In this document: positions 1 through 6,346 of the stretch, one piece after another
Layout: the number at the start of each line of letters is the position of its first letter
Position numbering within the stretch: the stretch's first letter is position 1
The notes under the pieces: generated by a model
Told to the model about the DNA's origin: nothing
The model's database searches: none
Seen by the model: the letters and a program-made list of their open reading frames with translations, nothing else
Source: Spirochaetales bacterium
GTDB taxonomy: Bacteria; Spirochaetota; Spirochaetia; JAGLYY01
DNA: 9,964 bases
Direction of reading: 5' to 3'
Assembly: GCA_023131935.1 (NCBI GenBank)
Contig: JAGLYY010000120.1
Span: 1 to 9,964 of the forward strand
Made by a program: the position numbers and the translations under genes

Positions 1-71
1 CTTTCAGTTTTTGTGTACTCTGTAAGCAGTTTCCATGCATCTTCCCGTGTAGGAATCTTTGACTCCACCAT
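1..71 (-). CDS. N-terminus of an HD-domain-like protein (truncated at window edge)
   Basis: Reading the minus strand from an ATG at 71-69 gives MVESKIPTREDAWKLLTEYT followed by KTE, and the frame stays open to the window edge. An excellent Shine-Dalgarno, AGGAGG (minus strand, about 75-80), sits just upstream of this ATG. The pattern 'TREDAWKLLTEY.K.E' resembles the start of a family of small HD-domain (HDIG-type) predicted metal-dependent phosphohydrolases, which often begin 'REEALELLKEYVKNENL.KH'. The HD motif itself would lie beyond the window, so only 23 residues support the family. The gene is transcribed away from flgN and shares the divergent intergenic region 72-165 with it. The reading frame and ribosome site are seen directly. 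The family call is recognition from a short segment and could be wrong. Confidence 0.6.
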   Translation of the reverse strand, partial: MVESKIPTREDAWKLLTEYTKTE

Positions 72-115
72 GATCCTCCTGATAGGCATATCAAAAACAA
101 TAGGATTTAAACATC

Positions 116-142
116 TAATACTTCCTCACTATAAACCGATTA
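116..142 (+). promoter_or_regulatory. Candidate sigma-28 (FliA)-like promoter for the flgN-flgK operon
   Basis: TAATACTT (116-123), an 11-nt spacer, then ACCGATTA (135-142) match the enterobacterial FliA consensus TAAAGTTT-N11-GCCGATAA at 5/8 and 6/8 positions with exact spacing. Transcription would begin near 149, just before the flgN Shine-Dalgarno AGGAGA (151-156), giving a leader of about 16 nt. Hook-associated genes are commonly sigma-28 dependent, and flagellated treponemes carry a sigma-28. The match is imperfect and was found by eye. A sigma-70 alternative is TTTAAA (106-111) with TATAAA (130-135) at 18-nt spacing. Confidence 0.35.
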
Positions 143-144
143 TA
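139..144 (-). promoter_or_regulatory. Candidate -10 box (TATAAT) for the divergent HD-like gene
   Basis: The minus strand carries a perfect TATAAT at 144-139, about 68 nt upstream of the ATG at 71. No good TTGACA-like -35 lies at the usual spacing. A second, poorer -10 (TATAGT, minus strand 133-128) is nearby. The box overlaps the candidate sigma-28 -10 element on the plus strand, so the two polymerases could exclude each other. This rests on sequence pattern only. Confidence 0.3.
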
Positions 145-165
145 GGAATAAGGAGAAGTATATCC

Positions 166-687
166 ATGGAAAAATCAGATCCTTTAGTTCCTGTGGGCCC
201 CCTGGGTCAGAAATTACGTGTCCTTATGAGTGAAGAGATAGCCATGCTGGATCTGTTCTGTGAAAAGGAAGCAGAAATAAATGGATTTATTCACCGGTGC
301 GACTGGCGGGGGCTCTCCGGCGCTTTGAAGGATCTGGCTCCTATTGGAGAGGAGATTGAACGTCTGGACCGGGAAAGACACCGCGAATATGAGAGTCTCA
401 GGGAGAAGGCCGGGGAAGCGGAGAATGCCTCTTTTTACCAGGTTATCCTGAAACTTTCCCCGGACGACAGGAATGTCTGTGGGGACCTCTACCGTAGGTT
501 GAAACTCGCTGTTTTAAAAATACAGGGGCTCACCCTGGCAATCGACTCTCATGTGCGAACGATTTCCGGAACAATTCATGGGATTCTCAATGATTTTTAT
601 CCCCATCGCCGTGGAAAATTATATTCCCGCGGGGGTAGTGAACGCCCGGTGGAGGATAATGCCGTGGTGATTAATCATAAGCTTTAG
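166..687 (+). CDS. flgN: FlgN-like flagellar export chaperone
   Basis: A 173-aa, charged, helical protein placed directly before flgK, the usual position for FlgN, the cytoplasmic chaperone that holds FlgK and FlgL for the flagellar type III export gate. It shows the typical layout: an N-terminal helix with 'LGQKLRVLMSEEIAMLDLF', a long acidic-basic central helical region containing 'EEIERLDRERHREYESL', and a polar C-terminal tail ending 'DNAVVINHKL'. The start was chosen at ATG 166 because AGGAGA (151-156) lies at good spacing. The frame stays open upstream to an ATG at 13, but that 51-residue extension is not chaperone-like, has no ribosome site and would cover the divergent promoter region. 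The TAG stop (685-687) overlaps the flgK Shine-Dalgarno, suggesting translational coupling. FlgN sequences diverge widely, so gene order carries much of the call. Confidence 0.82.
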   Translation: MEKSDPLVPVGPLGQKLRVLMSEEIAMLDLFCEKEAEINGFIHRCDWRGLSGALKDLAPIGEEIERLDRERHREYESLREKAGEAENASFYQVILKLSPDDRNVCGDLYRRLKLAVLKIQGLTLAIDSHVRTISGTIHGILNDFYPHRRGKLYSRGGSERPVEDNAVVINHKL

Positions 688-699
688 GAGGACGAAAGT
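681..699 (+). promoter_or_regulatory. flgK ribosome site inside a small hairpin with AGGAGGA loop (candidate CsrA site)
   Basis: GCTTT (681-685) can pair with AAAGT (695-699), including one G-U pair, leaving the loop AGGAGGACG (686-694). The loop holds the flgK Shine-Dalgarno and two GGA motifs. The right arm reaches into the GTG start codon at 698. A GGA in a hairpin loop over a Shine-Dalgarno is the classic form of a CsrA/RsmA target, and csrA is the last gene of this same operon. The stem is short and A-T rich, so it may be weak or accidental. The purine-rich loop is also what any strong ribosome site looks like. Confidence 0.3.
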
Positions 700-2575
700 G
701 CAGTCGGCCTTTGCTGGAATAGAAATTGGAAAAAGAAGTCTTATTGCCCATACTCAGGGACTCACTACTATTGGCCACAACCTTTCAAATGCTTCGGTCG
801 AAGGATACAGCCGTCAGCGGGTACAGATGAAAGCCTTCGATCCGATTTATATGCCGGCTCTTAACAGAGAAAACACCCCGGGACAGATCGGTCAGGGAGT
901 AGAGGTTTCACGGATCGAACGGGTTAAAGATATGATCCTGGAGGGACGGATTGTTGGTCAGGCAAATGGCCAGGGATATTGGGCAGCCAGGGATAAATAT
1001 CTGCTCATGGTAGAGCAGGTTTACCATGAACCGGGAGAGCTTTCCGTCCGCTCTCTGATGGACAAATTCTGGGAATCCTGGCAGGAGCTCTCTCTCTATC
1101 CCCAGGAAGAGGCAGCACGGCAGAGTGTTGTACAGAGATCCAAGTCGTTGATGGATGGGATCCACTGGCAATATGAAAGCCTGAAAGAAATACGGAGCAT
1201 GCTTGATCAGGATGTTGTCGCGACGGTTAAACAAATAAATACTTACCTTAACGATATCTCCTCTCTGAATGAGCAGATCGTGAAAATTGAGGCGTTGGGA
1301 GACAATCCCAACGACCTGCTGGATCGCCGGGATCTCCTGGTAAAAAACCTTTCATACTTGATAAACATAACCATTGAAAACAGGGACCCTGATGAGTTTT
1401 CGATTCATACCAGCGGTCTTCATCTGATTCAGGGGCGGGTCATAAGCCCGCTTAAAACAGTTTCTGATCCTTTAAACGAAGGGTACACCAATGTTGTCTG
1501 GGAAGATTCGGGGGAGACAGCCTGGTTCCAGGGGGGGAAACTCGCGGGTCTGATTGAGCTTCGGGATGTCGATGTGCGGGGTGAGATCCAGAAACTCGAT
1601 ATGATGACGGTCAACTTCGTTGATCTGGTAAATGAGGTCCACCGCAGCGCCTATGGGAGGAACGGAAGGACCGGACTAGATTTCTTTCAGGAGTATCCCG
1701 CTATCAACAACATTCTTGGAAATTATGACCGTAATGGGGATGGGGTTTTTGATTCCACCTATATTTTCCGGGTTGCCGGGCAGAATAATCTGGATCCACA
1801 ACAGCAGATTGGCCTTCAAGGCACTATTACCCTCTCAGGTCCTCGAGGGAACATAACTATCGATTATTTCCCAACTGACACAGTTGGAGATCTTGTAGAG
1901 AGAATAAACGTTTCAGGCAGTGAGGTTGTAGCCCGGTTGGATCGGAATAATACCTTGACCCTCAAAGCTATTCCCGCGGCAGTGAATGAGAATCCCGATT
2001 TCGTAATCCGCCACATTGAGGACTCCGGTCAGTTCCTCGTGGGGTACGCGGGGATCCTGAATGCATCGGGGGCCGAAGGGGCCTATGACTGGGGCGGGGC
2101 AGACGCGGTCCTTGCCTTTCGGGGGGGAAACCTTGATTTCGCCGTAGCTCCCTTACAGCATCCTGCCGGCTGGATAGAGGTAAACGAAGCAATTATCAAT
2201 GATCCAGGTTCGATTGCAGCAGGCTTTGGGGTCAATGGAAGGCCCGCCGCTTCCGGTGATGGATCAGCGGCAATCGCCATTGCCGCATTGCGAAATTCCC
2301 CGGTAATGGTTGGAAGACTTCCCTCTTTTGATGAATATTTTTCTCAGGTAGTTGCCGACGCCGGACTCCGTGGAGAGGCTGCCGAGATCGCTCTGCAAAC
2401 CGAAAACGCGATTATGAAGGAACTTGAAGATATGTGGCAGTCAATTTCGGGGGTGAATATCGATGAGGAACTGGGGCAGATGATCAAGTTCCAGCACGGG
2501 TACACTGCCGCTGCCAGATTTATTACCGAAGTGGATAAGATGCTCGATACCATTATCAACAGGATGGGAGTGTAA
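698..2575 (+). CDS. flgK: Flagellar hook-associated protein 1 (FlgK)
   Basis: A 625-aa FlgK, the first hook-filament junction protein, exported through the flagellar type III system. In spirochaetes it lies on the periplasmic flagellum. The N-terminal rod/hook-type D0 signature is clear: 'GLTTIGHNLSNASVEGYSRQ' at residues 21-40, followed by 'GQGVEVSRIERV'. The middle contains 'DLLDRRDLLVKNLS' (about 206-219) and 'FQGGKLAGLIELRD' (about 277-290), both typical of the family. The C-terminus has 'SISGVNIDEE' and a final helical D0 segment. It is longer than enterobacterial FlgK (about 550 aa), with extra length in the central domain, including an EF-hand-like loop, DRNGDGVFD, at residues 344-352. 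Translation starts at GTG 698 with AGGAGG (686-691) six nt upstream. It follows flgN by 10 nt and precedes flgL by 5 nt. No break or frameshift is seen. Confidence 0.97.
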   Translation: MQSAFAGIEIGKRSLIAHTQGLTTIGHNLSNASVEGYSRQRVQMKAFDPIYMPALNRENTPGQIGQGVEVSRIERVKDMILEGRIVGQANGQGYWAARDKYLLMVEQVYHEPGELSVRSLMDKFWESWQELSLYPQEEAARQSVVQRSKSLMDGIHWQYESLKEIRSMLDQDVVATVKQINTYLNDISSLNEQIVKIEALGDNPNDLLDRRDLLVKNLSYLINITIENRDPDEFSIHTSGLHLIQGRVISPLKTVSDPLNEGYTNVVWEDSGETAWFQGGKLAGLIELRDVDVRGEIQKLDMMTVNFVDLVNEVHRSAYGRNGRTGLDFFQEYPAINNILGNYDRNGDGVFDSTYIFRVAGQNNLDPQQQIGLQGTITLSGPRGNITIDYFPTDTVGDLVERINVSGSEVVARLDRNNTLTLKAIPAAVNENPDFVIRHIEDSGQFLVGYAGILNASGAEGAYDWGGADAVLAFRGGNLDFAVAPLQHPAGWIEVNEAIINDPGSIAAGFGVNGRPAASGDGSAAIAIAALRNSPVMVGRLPSFDEYFSQVVADAGLRGEAAEIALQTENAIMKELEDMWQSISGVNIDEELGQMIKFQHGYTAAARFITEVDKMLDTIINRMGV

Positions 2576-2580
2576 CGTAA

Positions 2581-3825
2581 ATGAAACGGATCAGCACAAA
2601 CATGAGCAATTATGATATGCAGTATTTTTCACGGATCCGGCAGTGGGAAATGAATAATCTCCAAAACAAGATGGCCGACCAGACAAGGATCAAAAACCTC
2701 CGGGACGATCCTATCGCCGCTGCCCACTCGACCAGGTATCTCTCCCATATTACCCGGCTTACCCGTTTTTCAAAGAACATTGAGACAGTACAAAGTAATC
2801 ACCGAATAGCTGAGGGGTATCTTCGGGAATCAAACAATATCCTTCACCGAATCAGAGAACTCGCGATCCAGGGGGGCAACGATACCTACACCGTCTCAGA
2901 CAAGAGGATTATGGGGGAGGAGGTAAACCAACTGCTGAAAGAGCTGCTGGAACTCGCGAATTCCCGGTCTGGCGATGGAACTTTTCTTTTCGCCGGGGAT
3001 AAAAACCAGACAAAGCCCTACCGAATTATGGAAGGGAATTTTCCCGGCATAAATGGAAAGTTGGCAACGGGAGTTGAATATATCGGATCGATTAATCCGG
3101 GGCAAGCAGAGATTTCCGAAGGGAGTTATATCGATACAAATATGCCGGGGAACCAGATCTTCTGGGCGGAACAGCAGCAGATTTTTTCTACGGTAGATGG
3201 TACATCCTATCAGGTGGAAGAGGATTCAACTATCCTCGTTGATGGCGAACGGATTGATCTTTCCGTGGGTGATAATGTATATGCCATTATCGCGAAGATA
3301 AATACCTCCAGGGCAGCTGTACAGGCTCACCTTGATCCTGTAAGTAACGCAATCGTGCTTCAGACAACCGCGCCTCATCAATTGTGGCTGGAAGATGAGG
3401 GTGAGGGGCATGTATTGCAGGATCTTGGCATTCTGAAGGGAAATGGAGTTCCCCCTCATAATCTTGCGGTTGACAGTGAAATCGGAGGTGGGTCCCTCTT
3501 TGATATGGTCATCCATTTGAGGAATTCTCTCTACGAGGGAAATACCATTGATATCGGTGGATCAGCCCTGAAGGGTCTTACCTTGGCACAGGACCAGGTT
3601 CTTGCTAAAATGGCAGAGATCGGGGCGAAGGATGAGCGGATGCAGATGGTCCAGGGACGGCTGGATTACGAGATTCCGGAAATGAAGGAAAAGAATTCCC
3701 GGGAAGTTGATCTTGATTTCGCGAAAGCGATTACCGATCTCAAGATGCTTGAGTTCAACCATAAAGTAGCTCTTCAAACCGCCGCGCGAATTCTTCAACC
3801 AACCCTGTTGGATTTTCTAAGGTAG
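2581..3825 (+). CDS. flgL: Flagellar hook-associated protein 3 (FlgL)
   Basis: A 414-aa FlgL, the second junction protein between hook and flagellin filament. It opens with the flagellin-family N-terminal helix 'MKRISTNMSNYDMQYFSRI'. Residues 36-50 read 'RIKNLRDDPIAAAHS', and residues 131-147 carry 'GDGTFLFAGDKNQTKPY', the hallmark FlgL segment. The C-terminal flagellin-type helix includes 'EVDLDFAKAITDLKMLEFN' and ends '...ILQPTLLDFLR'. It is about 100 aa longer than E. coli FlgL, the extra length lying in the central surface domain. ATG 2581 follows the flgK TAA by 5 nt. The likely ribosome site (AGGATGGGAG, 2561-2570) lies inside the end of flgK, so expression should be coupled to FlgK. 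Export would be aided by the FlgN encoded upstream. Confidence 0.96.
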   Translation: MKRISTNMSNYDMQYFSRIRQWEMNNLQNKMADQTRIKNLRDDPIAAAHSTRYLSHITRLTRFSKNIETVQSNHRIAEGYLRESNNILHRIRELAIQGGNDTYTVSDKRIMGEEVNQLLKELLELANSRSGDGTFLFAGDKNQTKPYRIMEGNFPGINGKLATGVEYIGSINPGQAEISEGSYIDTNMPGNQIFWAEQQQIFSTVDGTSYQVEEDSTILVDGERIDLSVGDNVYAIIAKINTSRAAVQAHLDPVSNAIVLQTTAPHQLWLEDEGEGHVLQDLGILKGNGVPPHNLAVDSEIGGGSLFDMVIHLRNSLYEGNTIDIGGSALKGLTLAQDQVLAKMAEIGAKDERMQMVQGRLDYEIPEMKEKNSREVDLDFAKAITDLKMLEFNHKVALQTAARILQPTLLDFLR

Positions 3826-3830
3826 GCACC

Positions 3831-4286
3831 ATGAAAGTAAACACAAAACCCTATGGCACCATTGAGGTTGACGACAGACAGAAGATTTACTTTCCCTATG
3901 GTATTCTCGGATTTGAGACATTCAGGGAATTTGTTCTTTTGGATGCTCTTCAACAACCCTTCTACTGGCTTCAGTCCATGGAGGTCCCGGAGATTGCATT
4001 TGTTCTGATAAATCCACAAATCTTCCAGCCGGAATACCGACTGGAAGTAGCTGATACCGACCTCGAAGAGATCGATACAAATAAAGAGGATTCCGAGAAT
4101 ATCCTTACCTTTGCAATTGTAACGATTCCGGAAAATCACTCCAAGATGACCGCGAACCTCCAGGGACCAATAATAATCAACAGACAGAATCGCAAGGGCA
4201 GACAGTCGATATCCCTTAACCCGAAGTGGAAGATCAGGCATTACATTCTCGATGAGCTTTCGAGGGTGAGGGAAGAGGTATGCTGA
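3831..4286 (+). CDS. fliW: Flagellar assembly factor FliW
   Basis: A 151-aa FliW, the cytoplasmic protein that binds unsecreted flagellin and, when free, binds CsrA and removes it from flagellin mRNA. Family motifs are visible: 'IYFPYGILGFETFREFVLLD' near residues 19-38, 'FYWLQSMEVPEIAFVLINP' near 44-62, and 'MTANLQGPIIINRQNRKGRQ' near 106-125. The length is close to the usual 140-150 aa. ATG 3831 lies 5 nt after the flgL stop, with only a modest AAGG/AGG ribosome site (about 3819-3827), which suggests coupling to flgL. The end overlaps csrA by 7 nt, so the two partners are probably made in a fixed ratio. The order flgL-fliW-csrA is common in spirochaetes and Bacillota. The role comes from family knowledge, chiefly in Bacillus and Campylobacter. 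Confidence 0.96.
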   Translation: MKVNTKPYGTIEVDDRQKIYFPYGILGFETFREFVLLDALQQPFYWLQSMEVPEIAFVLINPQIFQPEYRLEVADTDLEEIDTNKEDSENILTFAIVTIPENHSKMTANLQGPIIINRQNRKGRQSISLNPKWKIRHYILDELSRVREEVC

Positions 4287-4570
4287 TACTCGCCAGGAAA
4301 GAAAACGAAAGCATTATTATCGGGGACCAGATCGAAATCTCTATTGTGAATATAAAGGGTGATCAGGTAAAACTTGGAATAAAAGCCCCAAGAGAGATTA
4401 AGGTCTATCGATTAGAGGTTTATAACGCGATACAAGAGGAAAATAAAGCAGCAGCCAAGGCAAAGGCAGAATTGCCGGAGCTTTCAGTTTTTCTTCCAGG
4501 GAAAGCCATTCAGAAGCCTGCTACTAAGGAAGTGTCTTCAAAGTTAGATATCAGCGAATCTGACCGGTAA
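4280..4570 (+). CDS. csrA: Translational regulator CsrA with extended C-terminus
   Basis: A 96-aa CsrA/RsmA, a dimeric RNA-binding protein that recognises GGA motifs, often in hairpin loops at ribosome sites, and blocks translation. Residues 1-60 fit the family closely: 'MLILARKENESIIIGDQI', 'GDQVKLGIKAPREIKVYR' and 'IQEEN'. The RNA-contacting first strand (L4, R6) and R44 are present, with tyrosine at position 43 where E. coli has histidine. Asn55 in 'IQEEN' matches the residue that I recall as important for FliW binding in Bacillus CsrA. The tail beyond about residue 60 is 36 aa, rich in Ala, Lys, Glu and Ser, and longer than in E. coli (61 aa) or Bacillus (74 aa). Its ATG lies inside the fliW end (ATGCTGA), indicating coupling. 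Its last 20 bp overlap the end of the convergent HD-GYP gene. Confidence 0.97.
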   Translation: MLILARKENESIIIGDQIEISIVNIKGDQVKLGIKAPREIKVYRLEVYNAIQEENKAAAKAKAELPELSVFLPGKAIQKPATKEVSSKLDISESDR

Positions 4571-5672
4571 GCAGTTCATCTTCAGGCTTCTGTTTTCCCG
4601 GATCACGAAGTCGATTCCAGATGTTTGCATAATCTTCATTGAGCTCGTGAAAGAGGTCGAGAAGAGCGGGATCGAAGTGGGACCCTCTTTCCGACTCCAT
4701 AATATCCACCGCCTCTTCATGGCTAAATTCCTCTTTGTAACTTCTATGGCTCCTGAGAGCATCATAAACATCAGCTATGGCCACGATACGGGCAGGCAGG
4801 GGGATAGTGAATCCTGAAAGCTCGAGAGGATAACCCGATCCATCCCATTTTTCATGATGGAAAACGGCGATGTTTTTTGCCATTGGAGAGGGATGGGAGT
4901 TCAGGATGTACGCGCCATTTTTGGTATGTTCCTTCATGGTGGTCCATTCCAGGGCATCCAGAGGGCCGGCTTTATTTAAAATATCATCGGGTGTACCGAT
5001 TTTACCTACATCATGCATAGGCGCGAGGAACCTGATATTTTCAATAAATTCTTTGTCAATTTCCTCGTATCCCGGTTTGTGGTAGAGATGCTCCGCCATA
5101 AGCTTTGAATATTCGCCGACCCGGTCGATATGATACCCTGTATCGTTGTCCTTGAGTCTAGAAGCTTCTAGAAGACTCTTGAATATTGATGTGAGAAGTG
5201 TTTTATTCTCTTCCGTCACATTGTCAAATACCGCAAGATACCCATCGGGCAGGGAATGATCAAATTGAAAAGGGGTGATAATCATGTTTGCTATAACCGT
5301 GAGAAACTCCCTCCCGCGAGCTTCTACCCGTCCGTACCAGGAGAAACCTGACTCCGCATTTCTAAGGGTCCGGAGAATGCTGGTAATATCCTGAATCGCG
5401 AGGTAAGGTTGAAATAATTGAAGGAGCTGAATAACGGTGTCGGAACGGTGCTGCAGGAAGGTTTCGATAAACGCGGGATTAGTCCAGAGCATCCTGAGAT
5501 TATTGTCCAGGATAACCGCGGCAACAGGTGCATTCTGATAACTTTTTTTTAAGAATAGAACCTCTTTTTTTTCAAGGAGATTGGAAAAACCAGGTATATG
5601 TTCCTCTACATTATACGGTTCCGGTAATTCTTCGAGATCCTCAAGTTCCACCAGTTCTTCCAGATCCATCAT
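4551..5672 (-). CDS. PAS-HD-GYP protein, predicted cyclic-di-GMP phosphodiesterase
   Basis: A 373-aa cytoplasmic protein. Residues 1-25 are a strongly acidic leader (repeated LEEL/ELED). Residues about 40-155 look like a PAS sensor domain ('APVAAVILDNNLRMLWTNPA', ending 'YLAVFDNVTEEN'). Residues about 160-345 are an HD-GYP domain with 'DTGYHIDRVGEYS' (177-189), 'HDVGKIG' (220-226), 'HHEKWDGSGYP' (272-282) and 'DVYDALRSHRSYK' (301-313). The HD pair, the following Lys, the HH pair and the GYP motif are intact, so hydrolysis of c-di-GMP to pGpG or GMP is expected. There is no receiver domain or membrane segment, so the signal should be intracellular. It starts within the tsaB stop (TAATG). A second ATG at 5669 is better spaced from AAGGAG (5680-5675) and may be the true start, shortening the protein by one residue. 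The PAS ligand is unknown. Confidence 0.92.
   Translation of the reverse strand: MMDLEELVELEDLEELPEPYNVEEHIPGFSNLLEKKEVLFLKKSYQNAPVAAVILDNNLRMLWTNPAFIETFLQHRSDTVIQLLQLFQPYLAIQDITSILRTLRNAESGFSWYGRVEARGREFLTVIANMIITPFQFDHSLPDGYLAVFDNVTEENKTLLTSIFKSLLEASRLKDNDTGYHIDRVGEYSKLMAEHLYHKPGYEEIDKEFIENIRFLAPMHDVGKIGTPDDILNKAGPLDALEWTTMKEHTKNGAYILNSHPSPMAKNIAVFHHEKWDGSGYPLELSGFTIPLPARIVAIADVYDALRSHRSYKEEFSHEEAVDIMESERGSHFDPALLDLFHELNEDYANIWNRLRDPGKQKPEDELLTGQIR
5157..5172. repeat. 16-bp perfect palindrome within the HD-GYP gene
   Basis: TCTAGAAGCTTCTAGA reads identically on both strands. The flanks extend the symmetry: GAGT on one side and ACTC on the other can also pair after a 3-nt bulge. It encodes the Glu-Ala-Ser-Arg segment at the start of the HD-GYP domain. 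It could form a hairpin in either transcript or bind a dimeric protein. A coding coincidence is equally possible. Confidence 0.5.
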
Positions 5673-6346
5673 TACTCCTTGATTTCTTTTTTCTCCCGGG
5701 ATATTTCCGCTTCGCTTCTCCTTAAATAAAGAGGCCCGAGGTTATCGGGGTCAGGACCGGATTTCTGAAAAGTCACCTTTCCAAGATTCAAGAGAGCCTG
5801 TGACCTACCCTGACGGGCAAGGGGATCTACATTCCAGGTTTCAGGAAGACCGGAAGCTTTGAAAATCTCCACATCCGCACCGGTTAAAAGGACTTTTTCA
5901 GTGGTCCCGACCAACTCAACAAGGGCATCTTTTGGTATATCAAGATACTCTGAAATCCGCTTCCCCTTCCTGTACAGAGCGGTGTAATAGCACTTCTTTT
6001 TCGCGTCTAATAAGGGAAGAACAACACCATCAAAATAATCGTATCCGAAAGCTATAAAGTCAAGGGTGGGTACCGATACAAGGGGCACTTCAGCTCCAAC
6101 CGAAAGACCTTTGGCTGTCGCCATACCTATTCGCAGCCCGGTAAAAGAGCCTGGGCCCCGGGCACAGCTGATAAGATCCAGGTCCTTCAGGGTAAGTTCC
6201 GCTTCCTCAAGGAGCTCTCCAATGAGGGGGGAAAGCAGTTCTGAGTGTTTTAAGCCAATAAGCCTGTCTACTTCGTAGATATGAGATCCTTTTTCCACGC
6301 AGATACTCAAGATATCGCTGGAGGTATCAAAGGCAAGGATGTTCAC
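5672..6346 (-). CDS. tsaB: tRNA t6A synthesis protein TsaB
   Basis: A 224-aa TsaB (formerly YeaZ), an ASKHA-fold partner of TsaD. With TsaE it forms the complex that moves the threonylcarbamoyl group onto A37 of ANN-decoding tRNAs. Diagnostic segments are the N-terminal 'MNILAFDTSSDILSICVE', 'GLKHSELLSPLIGELLEEA' (about 31-49) and the family hallmark 'RGPGSFTGLRIGMATAKGLS' (about 63-82). The length matches the usual 210-235 aa. The start is GTG at 6346, inside the tsaE stop (GTGA, 4-nt overlap), with AAGGA upstream at about 6359-6355. Its own TAA shares one base with the first ATG of the HD-GYP gene. The usual partners tsaD and tsaC are not in the window. Confidence 0.95.
   Translation of the reverse strand: MNILAFDTSSDILSICVEKGSHIYEVDRLIGLKHSELLSPLIGELLEEAELTLKDLDLISCARGPGSFTGLRIGMATAKGLSVGAEVPLVSVPTLDFIAFGYDYFDGVVLPLLDAKKKCYYTALYRKGKRISEYLDIPKDALVELVGTTEKVLLTGADVEIFKASGLPETWNVDPLARQGRSQALLNLGKVTFQKSGPDPDNLGPLYLRRSEAEISREKKEIKE

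Noticed and set aside
13..165. Upstream in-frame extension of FlgN starting at ATG 13
   Set aside because: The extra 51 residues have no ribosome site, do not look like FlgN, and overlap the divergent gene start and promoter region. ATG 166 has a proper Shine-Dalgarno.
908..1234. Minus-strand open frame of 108 codons inside flgK
   Set aside because: It lies fully opposite a clearly conserved FlgK segment, has no recognisable motif and is a chance open frame.
3795..4241. Minus-strand open frame of 148 codons opposite fliW
   Set aside because: FliW on the plus strand has full family motifs and operon spacing. The opposite frame has none.
4560..4640. Bidirectional terminator between csrA and the HD-GYP gene
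   Set aside because: ACCGGT and nearby short repeats do not form a stable stem with a following T-run on either strand. The region is coding for the HD-GYP C-terminus.
5157..5172. The palindrome as a heat-shock or SOS operator
   Set aside because: It resembles TTCTAGAA-type elements but lies deep inside a gene, and I know no spirochaete regulator with this site.
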